Below, piece by piece: positions 63,647 to 64,000 of a stretch of 64,000 bases of DNA. The position numbers and the translations under genes are program-made. This DNA comes from Paenibacillus sp. FSL H7-0326 (GTDB lineage: Bacteria; Bacillota; Bacilli; Paenibacillales; Paenibacillaceae). The DNA is taken from assembly GCF_001955535.1 (NCBI RefSeq), contig NZ_MPVN01000001.1:1922001-1986000 (forward strand). The letters are read 5' to 3'. The notes under the pieces were generated by a model. It worked only from the letters and a program-made list of their open reading frames with translations, searched no databases and was not told where the DNA came from. Each line of letters starts with the position of its first letter. The stretch's first letter is position 1.

Positions 63647-64000
63647 CTAATCCCCCTTTCGGCTGGAAATGAGGTAAGGTACGATGAGGAACGAGACGAA
63701 CAGCAGCAGCAGAATGGCAATCGCGGACCCATTTCCGTAGAAGTTGCCGCGGAATGTCGTTTCAAACATATAAACGCCTGGCATATCGGTGACAAACATC
63801 GCTCCAGGGCCCGTCATCGAATAGACAAGGTCAAAGATTTTCAAGGAAATATGTCCAAGAATGATAACAGCACTGACGATAACAGGCTTCAACAGCGGCA
63901 AAATAATGGAGGTGAAAATCTTGCGCTCTGTAGCTCCATCTACGCGTGCAGCTTCGAATAAATCCTCCCCGATTGCCCGAAGACCGGCGAGCAGCATCGC
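63647..64000 (-). CDS. Carbohydrate ABC transporter permease, MalF-like, C-terminal part (runs off right edge)
   Basis: The last 117 or so codons of a CUT1 permease. The EAA loop is present (EAARVDGATERKIFTSIILPLLKPV) and two or more membrane segments follow. The N-terminus is beyond base 64000. It directly precedes the MalG-like permease gene, the usual order in these operons. Confidence 0.88.
   Translation of the reverse strand, partial: AMLLAGLRAIGEDLFEAARVDGATERKIFTSIILPLLKPVIVSAVIILGHISLKIFDLVYSMTGPGAMFVTDMPGVYMFETTFRGNFYGNGSAIAILLLLFVSFLIVPYLISSRKGD

Overview
This window reads as a chromosomal segment of a Paenibacillus-type Firmicute. The evidence is two very large secreted proteins with three C-terminal SLH domains each, a multidomain laminarinase, YesM/YesN two-component proteins, strong Shine-Dalgarno sequences, frequent TTG/GTG starts, sigma-A promoters, and a CIRCE element. 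No rRNA, tRNA, CRISPR array, insertion sequence or prophage was seen. The window opens inside pncB and closes inside an ABC permease gene.

Layout. 1-2.5 kb: NAD salvage (pncB, pncA) with an NrtR-type Nudix regulator and a shared candidate operator. 2.6-9.2 kb: a 2,210-residue surface protein joining a phosphodiester glycosidase to a metallophosphoesterase. 9.4-13.8 kb: MFS exporter with ArsR-like regulator, an orphan GAF histidine kinase, and an aldo/keto reductase behind a MerR-type promoter. 13.9-17.6 kb: an envelope operon (polysaccharide deacetylase, YkyA-like lipoprotein, radical SAM/SPASM protein) and a class C beta-lactamase-like hydrolase. 17.8-22.5 kb: an SLH-anchored endonuclease-like protein. 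22.7-27.5 kb: two unknown proteins, a sodium-coupled transporter, and the deoxynucleoside kinases dck and dgk. 27.7-34.7 kb: uptake and breakdown of 2-aminoethylphosphonate (binding protein, DeoR regulator, PhnW, PhnX, fused permease, ATPase). 35-38.6 kb: an Mta-like MerR regulator, a 109-bp tandem repeat, a cre-like site and the laminarinase. 38.7-45.8 kb: small and housekeeping genes (GNAT, small proteins, cgoX, rlmA-type methyltransferase, htpG with CIRCE). 45.9-57.3 kb: two convergent catabolic operons, MFS carrier / M20 hydrolase / serine dehydratase, and TetR / NCS1 permease / DUF917 / HyuA, with a PucR-type regulator. 57.5-64 kb: an alcohol dehydrogenase, a membrane-anchored binding protein + YesM kinase + YesN regulator, and CUT1-type ABC permeases.

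How it fits together. A phosphorus theme recurs: the surface phosphodiesterase/phosphatase and the surface nuclease can free phosphate or nucleosides outside the cell, dCK/dGK capture deoxynucleosides, and the aminoethylphosphonate genes supply phosphate from C-P compounds. Both aminoethylphosphonate transcription units carry the same approximately 60-bp control block, containing three PhoP-box-like hexamers at an 11-bp period at the same distance from a -10. The 45.9-57.3 kb region looks like an island for N-acyl or cyclic amide compounds. Other regulatory sites that can be read directly are the paired NrtR operators, the two 19-bp-spacer MerR promoters, the TetR palindrome and the CIRCE element before htpG.
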